A stretch of 64,000 bases of DNA from Clostridiales bacterium (GTDB lineage: Bacteria > Bacillota > Clostridia > Oscillospirales > Oscillospiraceae): positions 1 through 64,000 of the forward strand of contig SFFV01000001.1 in the NCBI GenBank assembly GCA_004557735.1, in the 5' to 3' direction. The notes under the pieces are model-generated. The model ran no database searches, was not told the DNA's origin, and worked only from the letters and a program-made list of their open reading frames with translations. Positions 49,354 through 57,597 of the stretch are shown one piece after another; position 1 is the first letter of the stretch; each line of letters begins with the position of its first letter. A program made the position numbers and the translations under genes.

Positions 49354-51537
49354 TCATGCCTCATTTCCGTGCAGTTTTTTCTTGTTCGGATGGAAGAGCC
49401 GCCAGAGCCAGCCGCGTTTCTTCTCCGGGGGAAGCGGTTCCACGGTCTTTTCGCCGAAGTACTCGTAGAGCGTGTCGTGGCTCGCTGTGCCGGGAACGGT
49501 CTCGCCGCGCCTATAGGTTCCGTCCGGCTGCATCGTCCAGCTCTTCTCGCGGTCGGCGCGCAGCGCATCGAGGATGGCGAGCACGCCATCGCGCGTTTCC
49601 GGCGTGACGCATTCGATGAACGCCTCGACGCGGCGGCGGGTGTTTCGGTTAAGAAGATCGCCCGAGCCGATGAAAATACGCTGCTCCGCGCCTTCACCGA
49701 AGACAAAGATGCGCGAATGCTCCAGATAGCGCCCCACAACGCTGCGCACCGTGATGTTCTCCGTATACCCCGCAACGCCCGGACGCAGGCAGCAGATGCC
49801 GCGGATGAAAAGCTCCGTGCGCACCCCCGCTCGCGAAGCGCGGATGAGAGCGGCCATAACGCCGATGTCGTTCATGGAATTGACCTTGATTGCAATGCGC
49901 CCGGCCTCGCCCTTTGCCGTCTCCGCCGCAATGAGAGCAAGCACGCGGGAGCGGTAGCTCAGCGGCGCGACCCAGAGCGCCTCCGTCTCCGGCGGCGTCT
50001 GGCCGGTGGCGAGCGCTTCGAATGTCTGCGCGGCGTCGCGCCCGACGCGCTCGTCGGACGTAATGACCGAAAGATCGGTATACTGCTCGCTGGTGACCTC
50101 GTTATAGTTGCCGGTGCCGACCTGTGTGAAGTACTGCACGCTCTCGCCGCGCTTTCGCGTAACGAGGCAGAGCTTGCTGTGAACCTTCATCTCCGGCAGG
50201 CCGTAAATGACCTGACAGCCGGCGTCCTCGAGCACCTCGGAGTAGTCGATGTTGTTCTGCTCGTCAAACCGGGCGCGCAGCTCCAGAAGGCAGAGCACGC
50301 TCTTTCCCCGATCCGCGGCATACGCGAGCGCCGCGGCAACCTTGCTGCTTGCCGAGAGCCGGTAGAGCGTGATGCGGATGGAAATGACGTCCGGATCGTC
50401 CGCCGCCTCGTAGAGGTATTCCACGAACGCGCTCATGCTCTGGAACGGGTACGAGAGCAAAAGATCCTTCTTTTCCAGATACGGGAAAAACTCGCCCTTT
50501 TGCAGCTTCACCGTTTTCCGGCTGCGCCGCTCGGCGTACTTCATGCCGGGCGTTTTCTTCACGCCGGAGCCGAACGAGAGATCGAAAGGAAGCTTTGTGG
50601 TGAATACGTTGCTCTCCGGTACCCTGAGATCCTTGACGAGCGCCGAGCGCAGCCGCGCGGACGGTTTGCCGCCGATCACGAGGCGCACCGGCTGCTGGCG
50701 CTTGCGCTTGCGCAGCATTTTCTCCATGCTGGCGCGGAAGTCCGCGTCGTATCCGCGCAGATCGTCGTCAATGAATACGTCGGCGTTGCGCGTGACCTGC
50801 AAAAGGACGGCGTCGCGCACCTCCTGCTTTTTAAAGAGCTGCGGCATGTAGTGGCGCACAAGCTCCGCCGTAAGCATCACCTTCTGCCTTCCGTCCAGCT
50901 CCACGACACGCCACGGCGGCAGACGCAGCAGCGACACAAGACCCAGCCGGAAATCGTCTCCGCGGCCGAGCGCCGCCGCCGCATAAATTTCGCGGCTGGC
51001 GATGAACGGGAACGGATGTCCTCCGTCCACGACGCGCGGCGAGAGCAGCGGCCGCAGCTCGGAGAAGTACTTTTTTGCCACGACCTCCTCGGGCTTCGTC
51101 ATTTTATGAAAGTCCAGCACGTCGATCCCGGCGTCTCGCATGTCCTCGAGAAGCCGCCGGTAGATGCGCTCCTCGCGCGGCTGCTGCCCGGCGACCGCGG
51201 CAAGGATGGCGCTCACCTGCTCGCCGGGGGTACGGCCGGTCTTTTCGTCCGTATCGTCCGGCAGCAGCGCCGCGCGGTGCGTGAGCGAGCCGACGCGAAC
51301 CATGAAGAACTCCTCAAGATTCGAGCGGTAGATGCCAAGGAACCTGAGCCGCTCGAGAAGCGGCACGGTCGGATCGCCCGCCTGCTCGAGCACGCGCAGG
51401 TTAAACTGCAGCCAGCTCAGCTCGCGGTCAAGAAACAGGCCTGCGGCCCTGGCCTCGGCAAGAAGCGCCGGCTCCGGCTCCGGTATTTCCGGTCCGGCGG
51501 AGGCGATCAATCCCGGTTCTTTTTCGGCCTGGCACAT
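49354..51537 (-). CDS. ppk1: Polyphosphate kinase 1
   Basis: PPK1 reversibly makes polyphosphate from ATP. The 727-residue product has the N domain (LFLDRELSWLQFNLRVLEQA), the head domain and both catalytic phospholipase-D-like domains. The phospho-acceptor His lies in EMKVHSKLCLV and the second histidine in YLEHSRIFVF. GTGNYNE and the DLGVITSD-like DLSVITSDERV are present. Its start overlaps the PPK2 gene by 31 bp. The C terminus is basic (KKKLHGNEA). Confidence 0.96.
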   Translation of the reverse strand: MCQAEKEPGLIASAGPEIPEPEPALLAEARAAGLFLDRELSWLQFNLRVLEQAGDPTVPLLERLRFLGIYRSNLEEFFMVRVGSLTHRAALLPDDTDEKTGRTPGEQVSAILAAVAGQQPREERIYRRLLEDMRDAGIDVLDFHKMTKPEEVVAKKYFSELRPLLSPRVVDGGHPFPFIASREIYAAAALGRGDDFRLGLVSLLRLPPWRVVELDGRQKVMLTAELVRHYMPQLFKKQEVRDAVLLQVTRNADVFIDDDLRGYDADFRASMEKMLRKRKRQQPVRLVIGGKPSARLRSALVKDLRVPESNVFTTKLPFDLSFGSGVKKTPGMKYAERRSRKTVKLQKGEFFPYLEKKDLLLSYPFQSMSAFVEYLYEAADDPDVISIRITLYRLSASSKVAAALAYAADRGKSVLCLLELRARFDEQNNIDYSEVLEDAGCQVIYGLPEMKVHSKLCLVTRKRGESVQYFTQVGTGNYNEVTSEQYTDLSVITSDERVGRDAAQTFEALATGQTPPETEALWVAPLSYRSRVLALIAAETAKGEAGRIAIKVNSMNDIGVMAALIRASRAGVRTELFIRGICCLRPGVAGYTENITVRSVVGRYLEHSRIFVFGEGAEQRIFIGSGDLLNRNTRRRVEAFIECVTPETRDGVLAILDALRADREKSWTMQPDGTYRRGETVPGTASHDTLYEYFGEKTVEPLPPEKKRGWLWRLFHPNKKKLHGNEA

Positions 51538-53033
51538 TCTTTCTTCACTCCTCGGGTGATATGCTCGTTTACGGCCTGCTCCAGCGTATCCGTCACGATC
51601 CGGAGGACGCGGATGCGGGCGTATTTCTTATCCACGGATTCAATGATATGCCAGGGGGCATACACGGTGCTCGTCTTTTGCAGCATCTCCTCTACCGCCG
51701 TTTCGTACAGCGGCCACTTGTCGCGGTTGCGCCAGTCTTCGTCGGTGATCTTCCACTGCTTTTCGGGCGTGTTCTGCCGCAGCTCAAAACGTTCGAGCTG
51801 CGTTTCGGGATCGATGTGGATCCAGAATTTGAGGACGATCGTCCCGTAATCGACAAGCGCCTTTTCAAACTCGTTGATCTCGCCGTAGGCGCGCTTCCAG
51901 TCGTTCTCGCCGCAGTAGCCCTCGATGCGCTCGACCATGACGCGGCCATACCAGCTGCGGTCAAAAATCGTCACATGGCCGCTGCGCGGCAGGCGCGTCC
52001 AGAAGCGCCAGAGATAGTGCCTTGCGAGCTCGTCCGGCGTGGGGCTTGCAATGGGGATCACGTCAAACCCGCGCGGGTCGAGCGGATAGGCAAGGCGGCG
52101 GATGTTGCCGCCCTTTCCGGCGGCGTCCCAGCCCTCGTAGCAGATGACGACGGGGATGCGCTTGCGATAGATCTTATTGTGGAGCGCTGCGAGCTTTTCC
52201 TGCAAACGCTTCAGTTCCTCTTTATACTCCTCCGGCGTCACGCTTCTTGTGAGATCCGCGTCGCGGAGCGAAGGGCCGCCCAGCAGCGGAAAGTCGCTCT
52301 TCCCCGCCCTGCCGACATAGCGGCCGTTTTGGAGTGCGCTGTCAATGGCCTGCGTAATGGCCTGAAAGCCCGCCAGCAGGCGCTTTTTCCGGTTCCCGGC
52401 GTCGAGAACGTGCCATTCGCCGCAGACGGACGTTTTCTCCATAAACTCGCCGTAGGCGCGGCGGAAGGCCTTGTATTCCTTGTGCTGCCAGAGATCGTCG
52501 CCCGTTACGCGCCACTCGGTATCGATATTCTCGCGCAGCTCCGCGATGCGCGAGAGCTGTTCCTCGCGCGAAATATGCAGAAAGAGCTTCACAACGATAT
52601 ATCCGTTGTCGCGCAGCTGCCGCTCAAAGATGTTGCACGCATCCACGCGGCGCTCGTATTCCTCCGCGGTGATCTCCCGGCGCAGGTATTTATAGACGCA
52701 GTCTTCCATCCAGCCGGTGTCCATAAAAAGGAACTTGCCGTTTTCCGGCAGCGGCTCGAAGAACTTCCGGAGGAACGGATAGCGCTCCTCGTTTTCCGGC
52801 ACGCGCTTATAGACGGCCACGCGATAAAAGCGCGGGTCCATCTCGCTGATAAGCTCGTTGATGAGATGACCCTTTCCCGCGCAGTCCCAGCCCTCCACAA
52901 GAACGATCACGGGCAGTTTTGCCGCCATGACGCTCTGCTGCTGCGCCGCGAGCTTTTCGCGGAGCCGGTTGATTTCCGCCTTGCGCCGGGCTTTATCGAG
53001 TCCGTCGTCCGACGGTTTAAAATCGTGAAGCAT
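51507..53033 (-). CDS. Two-domain PPK2 (polyphosphate:AMP phosphotransferase type)
   Basis: The 508-residue product contains two PPK2 domains in tandem. The N-terminal one (about 20-240) has Walker A EGWDCAGKG, but its Walker B region reads MDTGWMEDC instead of DRSWYGR. The C-terminal one (about 270-495) has YEGWDAAGKG and IFDRSWYGRVMVERIEG and should be the active unit. Two-domain class II PPK2 enzymes phosphorylate AMP to ADP with polyphosphate. With PPK1 immediately downstream, polyphosphate made from ATP can feed AMP recycling. Confidence 0.92.
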   Translation of the reverse strand: MLHDFKPSDDGLDKARRKAEINRLREKLAAQQQSVMAAKLPVIVLVEGWDCAGKGHLINELISEMDPRFYRVAVYKRVPENEERYPFLRKFFEPLPENGKFLFMDTGWMEDCVYKYLRREITAEEYERRVDACNIFERQLRDNGYIVVKLFLHISREEQLSRIAELRENIDTEWRVTGDDLWQHKEYKAFRRAYGEFMEKTSVCGEWHVLDAGNRKKRLLAGFQAITQAIDSALQNGRYVGRAGKSDFPLLGGPSLRDADLTRSVTPEEYKEELKRLQEKLAALHNKIYRKRIPVVICYEGWDAAGKGGNIRRLAYPLDPRGFDVIPIASPTPDELARHYLWRFWTRLPRSGHVTIFDRSWYGRVMVERIEGYCGENDWKRAYGEINEFEKALVDYGTIVLKFWIHIDPETQLERFELRQNTPEKQWKITDEDWRNRDKWPLYETAVEEMLQKTSTVYAPWHIIESVDKKYARIRVLRIVTDTLEQAVNEHITRGVKKECARPKKNRD

Positions 53034-53071
53034 ATATTTGCGCCTCCGAAAGAAGAATTCCGTTTCTTTTT

Positions 53072-53100
53072 AGGATATCACACTGCGTTGTATCTGTCAA
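53072..53100 (-). promoter_or_regulatory. Polyphosphate operon promoter
   Basis: TTGACA (53100-53095) and TATCCT (53077-53072) with a 17-bp spacer on the minus strand, about 40 bp upstream of the PPK2 gene. Confidence 0.75.
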
Positions 53101-53127
53101 AACCTGCCGGGTTTTTCCCAAGTCAAA

Positions 53128-53162
53128 ACGGCCTCCCTGCGGCAAGGCCGCGGGGAGACCGT
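53128..53162 (-). terminator. Terminator after the E2-like gene
   Basis: Fifteen-base arms with one G-U pair and one mismatch (53148-53162 with 53128-53142) and a 5-base loop are followed on the minus strand by TTTTGACTT. Confidence 0.7.
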
Positions 53163-53175
53163 CTGAATGCATGGA

Positions 53176-54042
53176 TTATTCCGCTTTTTCCGCCGCTTCC
53201 GCGCTCTGCTCCGCCGCTTTCTCGGCGTCGAGATTCTCGCGCTCCATCAGGCGCGGGTCGGCGAGGTATTTCTTGATCTGCGCGAATGCCTGCGCCATAT
53301 AGTGGCCGTTGGCAATTCGCTCGTCCATCACGACGCCGAGCGGCATGCACCGGTCAAAGACGATGCCGTCCTTGCCGCGGCGCGGCACCTCGCGCATGTT
53401 GCCCATGGTGATGGCAATGCTCGTCGTACCGAACTCGTAGATATGGTGATAGATATGGTTCGTGCGTATGCTCGCAAGGTTCGATATGAGAAGGCTCGCG
53501 TGGAAGGGGCTCACGTCGATGAGCGACTGCGGCAGGAGGCCGACGCTGTCGAGCCACCACACTATACGAATCAGAAAGCCCGTAAGGCCGCCGAGCTTCT
53601 CGACAAAAATGTTCATCGCCTTGTCGAGAGAGTTTGCCTCGCCTGTCTGGCGGTTCTGATCAATATAGGCGGTGATCTTCTCCTGCACATCGAACACGTC
53701 GTCCGTGGGAAGAAGGTCGATCTTCGACATCGTGTCGCCGCCGTCCGGCTTCAGAACGACCATGGAGACCTTGATATCCTTGTGCTGATAGATTTTCCGC
53801 CCCTTGATGAAGCGGTTGAGCGCAGGAAACTTTTCCATCGTGTGGAGATACGCCGTGAGCACCAGCGCGAGATGGCTGATCTGCTTTCCCTCTTTCCGCT
53901 TTTCGTTCATATAGGCGCGCATGGGCATTTCCGGAATGTCCAGCGTGATCATATTCATCGCATCATACCGCTTCGTAAGAAAATGCGGGATGAGATAATA
54001 CATGGGATCCTCGTGCTTTACCAAGGTTCCGTCAGGACGCAT
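53176..54042 (-). CDS. 2-oxoacid dehydrogenase E2-like acyltransferase domain protein, active site altered
   Basis: The 288-residue protein is a stand-alone catalytic-type E2/CAT-fold domain without lipoyl or peripheral-subunit-binding domains. It begins MRPDGTLVKHEDPMYYLIPHFLTKRYDAMN. The usual active site DHRxxDG is replaced by DERIANG (240-246), so the catalytic His is Glu and the Asp is Asn, though a His follows at 247. No E1 or E3 genes are near. Either it is a non-acyltransferase relative or it uses different residues. A consensus promoter lies just upstream. Confidence 0.8.
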   Translation of the reverse strand: MRPDGTLVKHEDPMYYLIPHFLTKRYDAMNMITLDIPEMPMRAYMNEKRKEGKQISHLALVLTAYLHTMEKFPALNRFIKGRKIYQHKDIKVSMVVLKPDGGDTMSKIDLLPTDDVFDVQEKITAYIDQNRQTGEANSLDKAMNIFVEKLGGLTGFLIRIVWWLDSVGLLPQSLIDVSPFHASLLISNLASIRTNHIYHHIYEFGTTSIAITMGNMREVPRRGKDGIVFDRCMPLGVVMDERIANGHYMAQAFAQIKKYLADPRLMERENLDAEKAAEQSAEAAEKAE

Positions 54043-54087
54043 AATCTTCCTTCCCTCCCTTACGGGAAACATAAATATTTTGATGAA

Positions 54088-54116
54088 ATTATACCGCCCG
54101 CGGCGATTTTTGTCAA
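54088..54116 (-). promoter_or_regulatory. Consensus promoter of the E2-like gene
   Basis: TTGACA (54116-54111) and TATAAT (54093-54088), both perfect, with a 17-bp spacer on the minus strand. Confidence 0.9.
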
Positions 54117-54254
54117 TATTTCGTCGAGCGGTTCATGGCAAAAAATGAACTTTTTGTTAATTCGGCGGAAAGTTCACGACTTATTTACGATTTCGTATTA
54201 AAGTTTATGGCAGAAGCGGGCATGGAAATGCCCTTTTTCCGGAGGTCTTTTTTT

Positions 54255-54680
54255 ATGCGGCGTTCCCCCAACCGGAATTTTACCGCCTTTATGGCCGGCC
54301 GTTACGGCGCAGATGCGCTTGGCCGGTTTCTTTCCGTATGCGGCTGTGTCTGCATTCTCCTCTCCATTGCCGTGCGCGGGAAGAACGCTTTCTTCTCCGC
54401 TGTGTTTTCCGCGGCGGCGCTTGCGCTGCTAATCTGGTGCTATGTGCGCATCTTCTCCCGGAAGATCGCCGTCCGGAGCGAGGAAAACCGGAAGTATCTC
54501 TCCCACCGGAACCGCTTTCTCGGCTCGTTCCGGCTGCTCAAGAGCTGCTTTCGCCAGAGGAAGGACTACGCCTTCTTCCGCTGCCCGAGCTGCAAGGAGG
54601 TCGTGCGCGTGCCGCGCGGCAAGGGAAAGATCCGCATTACGTGTCCGCGATGCGGTTACGCCTTCGAAAAGAAAACCTAA
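54255..54680 (+). CDS. Membrane-anchored zinc-ribbon protein
   Basis: The 141-residue product begins MRRSPNRNFTAFMAGRYGAD, has two transmembrane segments (about 24-65) and a C-terminal zinc ribbon FFRCPSCK-RVPRGKGKIRITCPRCG. This short two-helix plus CPxC...CPxC layout recurs in clostridial genomes with no known function. ATG 54255 follows GGAGG in a T-rich spacer and is preferred over the 40-residue-longer frame, whose extra residues are not family-like. Confidence 0.82.
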   Translation: MRRSPNRNFTAFMAGRYGADALGRFLSVCGCVCILLSIAVRGKNAFFSAVFSAAALALLIWCYVRIFSRKIAVRSEENRKYLSHRNRFLGSFRLLKSCFRQRKDYAFFRCPSCKEVVRVPRGKGKIRITCPRCGYAFEKKT

Positions 54681-54702
54681 AATATGGAATAATCCGTTCA
54701 AC

Positions 54703-54856
54703 CGCCGCGGCGGATCACCGAGGCTCTTATTCCGGGATCTCCCGGCGGCGCATACATCGCAGGGAAAACTGCGATGAAGCGCCCCGGCAGCGTTTGACCC
54801 TTCCGCCTGTCTTTACGGAAACCCCGGCGCGGCCTTTGCGGTCACGCCGGGGTTTC
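54703..54856. other. Convergent intergenic region with stacked hairpins
   Basis: Between two convergent genes lie CCGCCGCGGCGG near 54703, a compound hairpin (CCGG-C-GGCGC, then CATCGCAG/CTGCGATG around GGAAAA, closed by GCGCC-C-CCGG, about 54733-54788), and a terminator-like stem AAACCCCGGCG/CGCCGGGGTTT (54820-54830 and 54846-54856). The last can end the MBL lipoprotein transcript. The compound hairpin looks like a structured RNA but matches no class I can name. Confidence 0.5.
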
Positions 54857-54863
54857 TGTTTGT

Positions 54864-55688
54864 TCATTTTGTCTGCGCAACGGTGAAGTCCGCGCCGGTC
54901 CATTCGACGCGCACGGCGCCGCTGTCGGTGCGGAATACCTCCGCGCCCGCCGCGGCGAGCGCCGCGAGGAGCTTATCCTCAATTTCTTCCGATGGGGAGA
55001 CCGTCGCTGCGGCATAGCGCGGTTTTGTCTGCTCGATAAGCTTCAAAAGGGGCTTGCTGCTGTCGCCGTGGTGCGGGAGCTTGATAAGCTCATAGCTCCC
55101 GGACGCCTGGCCGAGAAACTCGTTCAGGCGGTTTTTCTTTGCGTCGCCAAGAAGAAGAAAGCCCGTTCCGCGCCATGTGACGGTTGTGACAAGGGAATTG
55201 TTGTTGTCGTCGCCGTAGTCGACGTCGGGCGGGTCGGCGACAACGGAGCCGTTTTCGGTCTCGATCCTGTAGTTTTCCGTCAGACGGAGAAACGGCGTAT
55301 TCCGATCCTCCGCGGCGCGCTCGAGCAGCGTAAAATACACCGACTCTTCTTCGTAGTCCGGACCGAGAATCTGTCCCACCGGGTAGGCTTGCACAAGCGC
55401 CGCCGCCGAACCGATGTGGTCCTTATCGTAATGGCTGAGGATGAGATAGTCGATGCGCTGCACGCCGCGGCGATCGAGCGCGGCGCAGATGGCGTCAAAA
55501 TCGTCCTCATCGGCGGCATCGTTCACGACGGTGACGCCGTCCATACAGACGATGATGCAGTCGGACTTTCCGGTATTGAGAATGTCCAGCGAGAAAACGC
55601 CGTTTTCCGTCCCGGGCGCGGCAGCGCCGCAAGCGCAGAGCGAGAGCAGCGTACAGAGCGCAAGCAGCGCGGCAAGGCATCGTTTCAT
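54864..55688 (-). CDS. ComEC/Rec2-like MBL-fold lipoprotein
   Basis: The 274-residue product has a lipoprotein signal with lipobox LCAC (Cys20) and an MBL domain with LSHYDKDHIGSAAAL and KLPHHGDSSKP, the signature of the extracellular beta-lactamase-like part of ComEC. Stand-alone forms are common in Firmicutes and are not proof of competence. Phosphodiesterase or nuclease activity outside the cell is an inference. It is convergent with the zinc-ribbon gene. Confidence 0.88.
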   Translation of the reverse strand: MKRCLAALLALCTLLSLCACGAAAPGTENGVFSLDILNTGKSDCIIVCMDGVTVVNDAADEDDFDAICAALDRRGVQRIDYLILSHYDKDHIGSAAALVQAYPVGQILGPDYEEESVYFTLLERAAEDRNTPFLRLTENYRIETENGSVVADPPDVDYGDDNNNSLVTTVTWRGTGFLLLGDAKKNRLNEFLGQASGSYELIKLPHHGDSSKPLLKLIEQTKPRYAAATVSPSEEIEDKLLAALAAAGAEVFRTDSGAVRVEWTGADFTVAQTK

Positions 55689-55726
55689 GGCAGCGCGTCT
55701 CCTTTCGCGGGCGGGACAATTCCCGT

Positions 55727-55755
55727 TTTACTTTTCGCATTCATTGCCGTATAAT
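55727..55755 (+). promoter_or_regulatory. GNAT gene promoter
   Basis: TTTACT (55727-55732) and TATAAT (55750-55755) with a 17-bp spacer, 28 bp before the ATG. Confidence 0.6.
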
Positions 55756-55783
55756 AAGAAAAAAAGCTTTCGGAGGAAACACC

Positions 55784-56230
55784 ATGGAGCTTGTCGTGAA
55801 ACACTATTCCGAACTGACGGCGGATGAGCTGTACGACATACTGCACGTGCGCGTGCTCGTCTTTGTCGTGGAGCAGAAATGCCCCTACGAGGAGGTTGAC
55901 GGGCGCGACAGGCAGGCGTACCATGTTTTTCTCCGCGACGAGACCGGCATCAAGGCATATCTCCGCGTACTCGACCGCGGCGTGTCGTTCGAGGAGGTAT
56001 CCATCGGCCGCGTTCTGACGACCGAGCGCCGCCGCGGCTACGGTCATAAGATCCTCGAAGCGGGTATCGCCGCGGCGCGGGAGATGTACGGCGCCGGCGT
56101 CATCCGCATCGAAGCGCAGACGTATGCCCGCAAGTTCTACGAGGACCACGGCTTTCGGCAGGACGGCGAGGAATTTCTGGAGGACGGCATTCCCCACATC
56201 CCGATGATCCGGACAGAGCCGAAAGGCTGA
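55784..56230 (+). CDS. GNAT N-acetyltransferase, ElaA-like
   Basis: The 148-residue product has the ElaA-type opening (LYDILHVRVLVFVVEQKCPYEEVDG), the acetyl-CoA loop RRRGYGHKIL and the IEAQTYARKFYEDHGF segment. The substrate of ElaA is unknown. It has GGAGG upstream and its own promoter and terminator, so it is a single-gene unit. Confidence 0.92.
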   Translation: MELVVKHYSELTADELYDILHVRVLVFVVEQKCPYEEVDGRDRQAYHVFLRDETGIKAYLRVLDRGVSFEEVSIGRVLTTERRRGYGHKILEAGIAAAREMYGAGVIRIEAQTYARKFYEDHGFRQDGEEFLEDGIPHIPMIRTEPKG

Positions 56231-56247
56231 TCCGGAAATACAGCGCA

Positions 56248-56289
56248 TCCCCTGAAGCGCCGTACAGCGGCTCTTCGGGGGTTTTTTTT
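56248..56289 (+). terminator. GNAT gene terminator
   Basis: CCCCTGAAG pairs with CTTCGGGG with a smaller CGCC/GGCG-type inner stem, followed by eight Ts. The T run overlaps the stop codon of the convergent MFS gene. Confidence 0.85.
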
Positions 56290-57547
56290 ATTCCGCTGTC
56301 CCCGCCGGTTCGATCACGTTTTCCTCGTACAGGCGCGGATAGCGCGCACGGTCGCGGGAAATGAGCCAGACGGACAGCGCGATCGAGATCGTGAGCGCGC
56401 CGATCGTCAGACCCCAGGCCGCAGTCGAACCGTAAGCGTCGTATGCCCTGCCTTCGGCAATATTGAAAATGCCGCGCAGGACGGTATATGCCACGCCGGA
56501 TACGCTGTTGATGCGCCCGCGGTGCGAGGCCGGGGTACGCGCGGAAAGATACGGCCCGTCGGCAATGGTATTGATGATCTCGCCCCAGGTGAAAATGAGC
56601 ATGGCGGCATAGTACATCGGAATCGTGCCGAGGAACGCGAGAAACAGAATATATCCCGCCAGAAACAGCAGTTTTCCGGTCAGGAGCTTCTTTGTGTCGA
56701 TCATGCGGCGGAAAAGACGCGTAAGGAGCGGCGTGAACAGAACGACAACGATGCAGTTCAGGCTCGACACCGTACCGTAGATCACCGCGCCGTTCTCGCC
56801 GTGAATGCGGCCGAGATCGAGCGGCATGAGATAGCCGTACTGGTCGTAAGCCGCGCTGCACAGCGCGGACACGGCAAGATACAGCAGGATCGTCGGATTC
56901 TGGCGGAGGATCGAAAAAATGCTCTCTCCGTCCCGTGCGCGCTGATACGCAGCGCGGCTGCCGGTCTGCACCACCGGCGTGATGTCCCGCACGAAAAACC
57001 AGATGAGGATCGTCGAGCAGCCGATGGCAACGCCGCTGATAATAAAGGCAAGCCAAAGATAGTCCTTGAACAGCAGTCCGCTGAGCGTCGGCGAGAGGAC
57101 AAGGCCGAGATTCGCGCCCCAGTACTGGAGCGAATACGCCCTGTCGCGGTCCTCGAGCGGCGTGATATCGGCGATCATGGCGCTGTATGCCGGCCCTTCA
57201 ATGCTCTGGAAGAGGCTCGCTACCAGCATGAGCGCGATCGTGCCCGTGCCGAGCGGTATGCAGCCGCAGATAATGTAGCTCACGACGGAGACGATGTCGC
57301 CGACGATGATGATGTTTTTCTTGTTGAGCCGGTCGGCGAGCTTGCCGCCGAGAAGGTTTGCCGGCATCATTAAAACGCCGAACACCGCCGTAAGAATGGC
57401 AATGTTCCCGGCGCTCATGCCGAGCTTCTGGTTGAGGATCATCGTGAGCATCGGCCAGACCATCGAGCCCATGTTCGTCACGATCCGCCCGAAGAAGAGA
57501 ACGTAGTTCTCCCGGCGAAGCCCCCGATACTGTGAAAAAAAGTGCAT
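56288..57547 (-). CDS. MFS transporter
   Basis: The 419-residue product has twelve predicted transmembrane segments and the MFS motif A-like GKLADRLNKKN near residues 67-77. It resembles drug or metabolite exporters of the MFS_1 group; the substrate is unknown. GAGGG precedes ATG. It lies 50 bp after the DUF362 gene on the same strand and may be cotranscribed with it. Confidence 0.9.
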   Translation of the reverse strand: MHFFSQYRGLRRENYVLFFGRIVTNMGSMVWPMLTMILNQKLGMSAGNIAILTAVFGVLMMPANLLGGKLADRLNKKNIIIVGDIVSVVSYIICGCIPLGTGTIALMLVASLFQSIEGPAYSAMIADITPLEDRDRAYSLQYWGANLGLVLSPTLSGLLFKDYLWLAFIISGVAIGCSTILIWFFVRDITPVVQTGSRAAYQRARDGESIFSILRQNPTILLYLAVSALCSAAYDQYGYLMPLDLGRIHGENGAVIYGTVSSLNCIVVVLFTPLLTRLFRRMIDTKKLLTGKLLFLAGYILFLAFLGTIPMYYAAMLIFTWGEIINTIADGPYLSARTPASHRGRINSVSGVAYTVLRGIFNIAEGRAYDAYGSTAAWGLTIGALTISIALSVWLISRDRARYPRLYEENVIEPAGTAE

Positions 57548-57597
57548 GGATGTTTCCCTCGTGATTGTCCCGTATTTCCTCTTTTATGCTGTATGTT

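Noticed and set aside
54864..55688. MBL lipoprotein as evidence for natural competence
   Set aside because: Stand-alone ComEC-like MBL proteins occur without competence genes, and none are seen here.
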